20,446 bases of DNA from contig DASUFK010000004.1 in NCBI GenBank assembly GCA_036274615.1, positions 1-20,446 on the forward strand, read 5' to 3'. The notes under the pieces are model-generated. The model was not told the DNA's origin and ran no database searches. It worked only from the letters and a program-made list of their open reading frames with translations. Positions 17,988-20,446 of this stretch are shown here, piece after piece. Within the stretch, counting starts at the first letter, position 1. Every line of letters starts with the position of its first letter. Origin of the DNA: FEN-1219 sp036274615 (lineage in GTDB: Bacteria > Pseudomonadota > Gammaproteobacteria > Steroidobacterales > Rariloculaceae). Both the position numbers and the translations under genes were made by a program.

Positions 17988-18986
17988 ATGGATCTCGCCG
18001 AAACTCGCCCTCCCGTTCCTTCCCTCGATGCACTCAGAGCCGCCGTCGGGGACGACTGGGGAGGCGTGAACCGGGTGATCGTGCGGCGTCTCGGCAGCGA
18101 CGTCGCGCTGGTCAACCAGGTCGCTCACCACATCATCCATAACGGCGGCAAACGCTTGAGGCCGCTGGCGGTATTGCTGGGGGCCCGCGCCTGCGGCTAT
18201 CGCGGCGACGACCACATCGCGGCGGCCGCCATCATCGAGTTCATTCACACGGCCACCCTGCTGCACGACGACGTCGTCGACAGCTCCGGCCTGCGCCGCG
18301 GCCAGCAGACCGCGAACGCCCTGTTCGGCAACCAAGCGAGCGTGCTGGTGGGTGACTTCCTCTACTCCCGCGCCTTCCAGATGATGGTGGAGCTCAAGGA
18401 GCTCCGGATCCTGGACGTGATGGCCAATGCCACCAACACGATCGCCGAGGGCGAGGTGTTGCAGCTCATGAACTGCAACAACCCCGACACGAGCGAAGCC
18501 GACTACATGGAAGTGATCTACCGCAAGACGGCCAAGCTCTTCGAAGCGGGCACGCGGATCGGCGCGATCCTGGCTGGCCAGGACGAGACGCTCGAGCAGG
18601 CGCTCGTGAGCTACGGCCGGCACCTCGGGCAGGCCTTCCAGCTGGTCGACGACGCGCTCGACTACGACGCGACGCCCGAGGAATTCGGCAAGAACATCGG
18701 CGACGACCTGGCCGAAGGTAAGCCGACGTTGCCGCTGATCTATGCCATGGCGCACGGCAGCGCGGCCGAGCGGCACATGATCCGCGAAGCCATCGAGACC
18801 GGCGGCACGCGCAACCTCACTTCGATCCAGCTCGCGATCGAGACGTCGGGCGGCTTGCGTTACACGGCGGAGCGGGCGCGACAGGAGGTCGAGACCGCGA
18901 TCAAAGCTCTCGCCCCGGTGCCGCCGTCGAAGTTCCGCGACGCGCTCCTCGGTCTCGCGCAGTTCGCGATTCACCGGCGCTATTAG
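17988..18986 (+). CDS. ispB: Octaprenyl diphosphate synthase (long-chain polyprenyl synthase)
   Basis: A 332-residue trans-prenyltransferase that builds the polyprenyl diphosphate side chain of ubiquinone and menaquinone from IPP. Visible motifs are GGKRLRP (53-59), the first Asp-rich motif LLHDDVVD (DDxxD at 94-98) followed by GLRRGQQTAN, and the second Asp-rich motif LVDDALDY (DDxxD at 221-225) with GDDLAEGKPTLPLIYA. Small residues (A89, T90) before the first Asp-rich motif fit a long-chain product. The exact chain length cannot be read from the sequence. Length fits E. coli IspB (323). Its place divergent from rplU-rpmA-obgE is the conserved one. Confidence 0.96.
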   Translation: MDLAETRPPVPSLDALRAAVGDDWGGVNRVIVRRLGSDVALVNQVAHHIIHNGGKRLRPLAVLLGARACGYRGDDHIAAAAIIEFIHTATLLHDDVVDSSGLRRGQQTANALFGNQASVLVGDFLYSRAFQMMVELKELRILDVMANATNTIAEGEVLQLMNCNNPDTSEADYMEVIYRKTAKLFEAGTRIGAILAGQDETLEQALVSYGRHLGQAFQLVDDALDYDATPEEFGKNIGDDLAEGKPTLPLIYAMAHGSAAERHMIREAIETGGTRNLTSIQLAIETSGGLRYTAERARQEVETAIKALAPVPPSKFRDALLGLAQFAIHRRY

Positions 18987-19010
18987 AAAGTTCGCAGGGC
19001 GGGCGGTCCG

Positions 19011-19358
19011 CTAACCGTTCGTCTTCGCGCGCTCGACCGCTTCGAAGCGGCGCATTTGCTCTTCCGTCGCCGGCGGCTGGTGCTTCTCCTTCCATTCGGA
19101 GTACGGCATGCCGTAGATGCGCTCGCGCGCGTCGTCGACGGCGACGTCGATGCCGCGCTCCTTCGCAGCCTCCACGAACCATCGGCTCAGGCAGTTGCGG
19201 CAGAAGCCCGCGAGGATCATGAGCTCGATGTTCTGAACGTCCTTGCGCTCGTCGAGGTGCTGCAGCAGACGCCGGAGCACGGCGGCCTCGAGCTCCGTGA
19301 CCGTGCCAGCGTCGAGCTCCCCGCCGGGACCCTTCGTCTTGCTTCGTTTCGCGTCCAT
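19011..19358 (-). CDS. DUF1244-family protein
   Basis: A 115-residue soluble protein. The core VQNIELMILAGFCRNCLSRW (41-60), FVEAAKERGIDV, then IYGMPYSEWKEKHQ is the signature of the DUF1244 family, whose function is unknown. The CxxC (Cys53, Cys56) suggests metal or redox chemistry, but no activity is established. The start at 19358 has a good AAGGAG about 9 bases upstream. The frame is open further upstream but only shadows the next gene. The first 14 residues are a Lys/Gly-rich tail (MDAKRSKTKGPGGE). It is the last gene of a likely three-gene operon and is convergent with ispB, 24 bases away. Confidence 0.88.
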   Translation of the reverse strand: MDAKRSKTKGPGGELDAGTVTELEAAVLRRLLQHLDERKDVQNIELMILAGFCRNCLSRWFVEAAKERGIDVAVDDARERIYGMPYSEWKEKHQPPATEEQMRRFEAVERAKTNG

Positions 19359-19390
19359 GTGCTTGCTCCTTGAACGCAATGAGGACAGCT

Positions 19391-19870
19391 CTAGATGTAC
19401 GCCATCCACCGGCCGGCGGTGACCACGCACAGCCACAGCGCGAACGACAGTGTCGCGAACGTCTTGACGAGCGCCGGCGGCCGCTCGGCAGCCACCCAGT
19501 CGTATGGGTAACGCTTCACGGACAAGTCGAACGCGAGCGCGTTCAGGCCGGCGATCACCATGCAGGTCATTTTCACCCAGAACGCCTTGTTCGTGCCGAA
19601 ATTGACCGCGCCGTAGATGAACAGGAGCGAGCCCGTGGTGACGTTGATCAGGAACCCCACCCACACGAACGGCAGCAGCCCGATCATGCTCTTCAACTGG
19701 AGCCGCGGCGCGAAGCCGAGCACGCGCAAGTCGATCAACATGATGCCGCCGACCAGCAGCGAGAGCCCGATGTAGTGCCCCGTCTCGAGCGCGGGATACG
19801 CCCAGCGCCAATCGCGAATCGCATGAGCGATCGGCGTGTGCTCGAGCCACTGAAACAGCTCCATCAGCAT
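19391..19870 (-). CDS. Four-helix membrane protein, DUF6644-like (second of a tandem pair)
   Basis: A 159-residue integral membrane protein with four probable helices (about 32-52, 62-86, 97-116 and 134-156). It begins MLMELFQWLEHTPIAHAIRD and has the motif YPALETGHYIGLSLLVGG, then LIDLRVLGF, and ends TAGRWMAYI. The upstream gene has the same layout (ETxHxxGxxLL, LIxxRVLGF, GRxxAY), so the two are paralogs. Family assignment is from memory and the function is unknown. The conserved ETxH and RVLGF pieces near the first helix could bind a cofactor, which is speculation. Start at 19870: GGAGG lies 8 bases upstream. It is 32 bases from the DUF1244 gene. Confidence 0.82.
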   Translation of the reverse strand: MLMELFQWLEHTPIAHAIRDWRWAYPALETGHYIGLSLLVGGIMLIDLRVLGFAPRLQLKSMIGLLPFVWVGFLINVTTGSLLFIYGAVNFGTNKAFWVKMTCMVIAGLNALAFDLSVKRYPYDWVAAERPPALVKTFATLSFALWLCVVTAGRWMAYI

Positions 19871-19889
19871 CGGCGGCGCCTCCGGTCGG

Positions 19890-20366
19890 TCACGGCGTGT
19901 AGGCGATCAGGCGACCGCAGATGATCGCGCCGAACCAGAACACCAGCGAGGTGCCGGCGATCCACTTCATGCCGCTGGTAGGCGCCACGGCAGCCGTGCC
20001 CGGCGCGGGCTCGTTGAAGATCTTGCGCGACAGGAGCGCGGCGTTGATGCCGCCCAGAATGATCAGGACGATCTTCAGGCGAAAGGTGTAGCTATTGAAA
20101 AACATCACAGCGTCCGACACGAACAGCGCCGTGCCGCTGATCGCGTTCAGCGTGAACCCGAGCCATGCGAGCGGCAACAGCGCGCGTGTGTCGAGGATCT
20201 TGAGCTCGGGCTTGAAGCCGAGCACACGGATGTTGATGAGTCCCAGCGAGCCGATGAGCAGCGCCATGCCCATCGTGTGTATCGTCTCGAACGTGGGGTA
20301 GCCCCAGAGCGTCTCGGCCACGGTGGTCGCGACCCAAGTGCCCTGCAGCCATTCCAAAAAACCCAT
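19890..20366 (-). CDS. Four-helix membrane protein, DUF6644-like (first of a tandem pair)
   Basis: A 158-residue integral membrane protein starting MGFLEWLQGTWVATTVAETL. The motif YPTFETIHTMGMALLIGS is followed by LINIRVLGFKPEL. There are four probable helices and the end is ICGRLIAYTP. The start at 20366 has GGAGAGG just upstream; an ATG 6 codons earlier (20384) is in frame and less well placed. A Pro/Ala-rich loop (NEPAPGTAAVAPTS) separates helices 3 and 4. It is followed 19 bases later by its paralog. Function is unknown. It is the first gene of the presumed operon, with a palindrome and a -10-like box upstream. Confidence 0.82.
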   Translation of the reverse strand: MGFLEWLQGTWVATTVAETLWGYPTFETIHTMGMALLIGSLGLINIRVLGFKPELKILDTRALLPLAWLGFTLNAISGTALFVSDAVMFFNSYTFRLKIVLIILGGINAALLSRKIFNEPAPGTAAVAPTSGMKWIAGTSLVFWFGAIICGRLIAYTP

Positions 20367-20411
20367 CGGCCCCTCTCCGCGCACGCGGATTCAACGTTCG
20401 ATCGGCCGTGG

Positions 20412-20442
20412 ATTGTACCGAAAGGGGCTGACTCGCGAGTCA
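20412..20442 (-). promoter_or_regulatory. Probable promoter and palindromic operator upstream of the DUF6644-like pair
   Basis: The minus strand carries TACAAT (20412-20417), a 5/6 match to the -10 consensus. Upstream is a perfect 14-bp palindrome, TGACTCGCGAGTCA (20429-20442). A TTGACT overlapping the palindrome is 20 bases from the -10, too far for a standard promoter, so the palindrome looks more like a binding site for a dimeric regulator. The sequence upstream ends at the window edge. Confidence 0.4.
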
Positions 20443-20446
20443 AGAA

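Overview
The window is chromosomal DNA from a high-GC bacterium, almost certainly a gammaproteobacterium. The order fimT-like, pilV, pilW, pilX, pilY1, pilE, then lspA-ileS-ribF-murJ on the opposite strand, then rpsT, obgE, rpmA, rplU and ispB, is from memory the arrangement around the minor-pilin locus of Pseudomonas aeruginosa. Two genes that lie between pilE and lspA in that species (ispH and an fkpB-type isomerase) are missing here. Codon third positions are strongly G/C throughout, no transposase or integrase is visible, and I cannot name a genus.

Left edge (1-1505): the C-terminal part of an unrecognised protein is followed by a coding-looking stretch broken by an in-frame TGA, then tRNA-Thr(CGT) on the minus strand. 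This looks like the decayed flank of an element beside a tRNA 3' end. A Fur-family regulator of the Irr-like type, lacking the usual structural-zinc cysteines, follows with its own sigma70-like promoter.

Pilus block (1506-9146, plus strand): two FimT/GspH pseudopilin-like minor pilins, PilV, PilW, PilX, a small secreted protein of unknown function, the large adhesin PilY1 and a PilE-type minor pilin form a compact, partly overlapping operon. Together they would make the tip and priming complex of a type IV pilus.

Housekeeping block (9150-17785, mostly minus): murJ-ribF-ileS-lspA carries out lipid II flipping, FMN/FAD synthesis, Ile-tRNA charging and lipoprotein signal peptide cleavage. The IleRS is the type 2 form, with GIHH where the HIGH signature normally sits. 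rpsT (TTG start) is transcribed the other way, and the murJ/rpsT gap is nearly filled by a 199-bp nested inverted repeat. obgE overlaps the rpsT 3' end, and rplU-rpmA end at a strong terminator just ahead of obgE.

Right edge (17988-20446): ispB makes the polyprenyl diphosphate for the quinone tail. Convergent to it is a likely operon of two paralogous four-helix membrane proteins (DUF6644-like) and a DUF1244 protein, preceded by a perfect 14-bp palindrome near the probable promoter.
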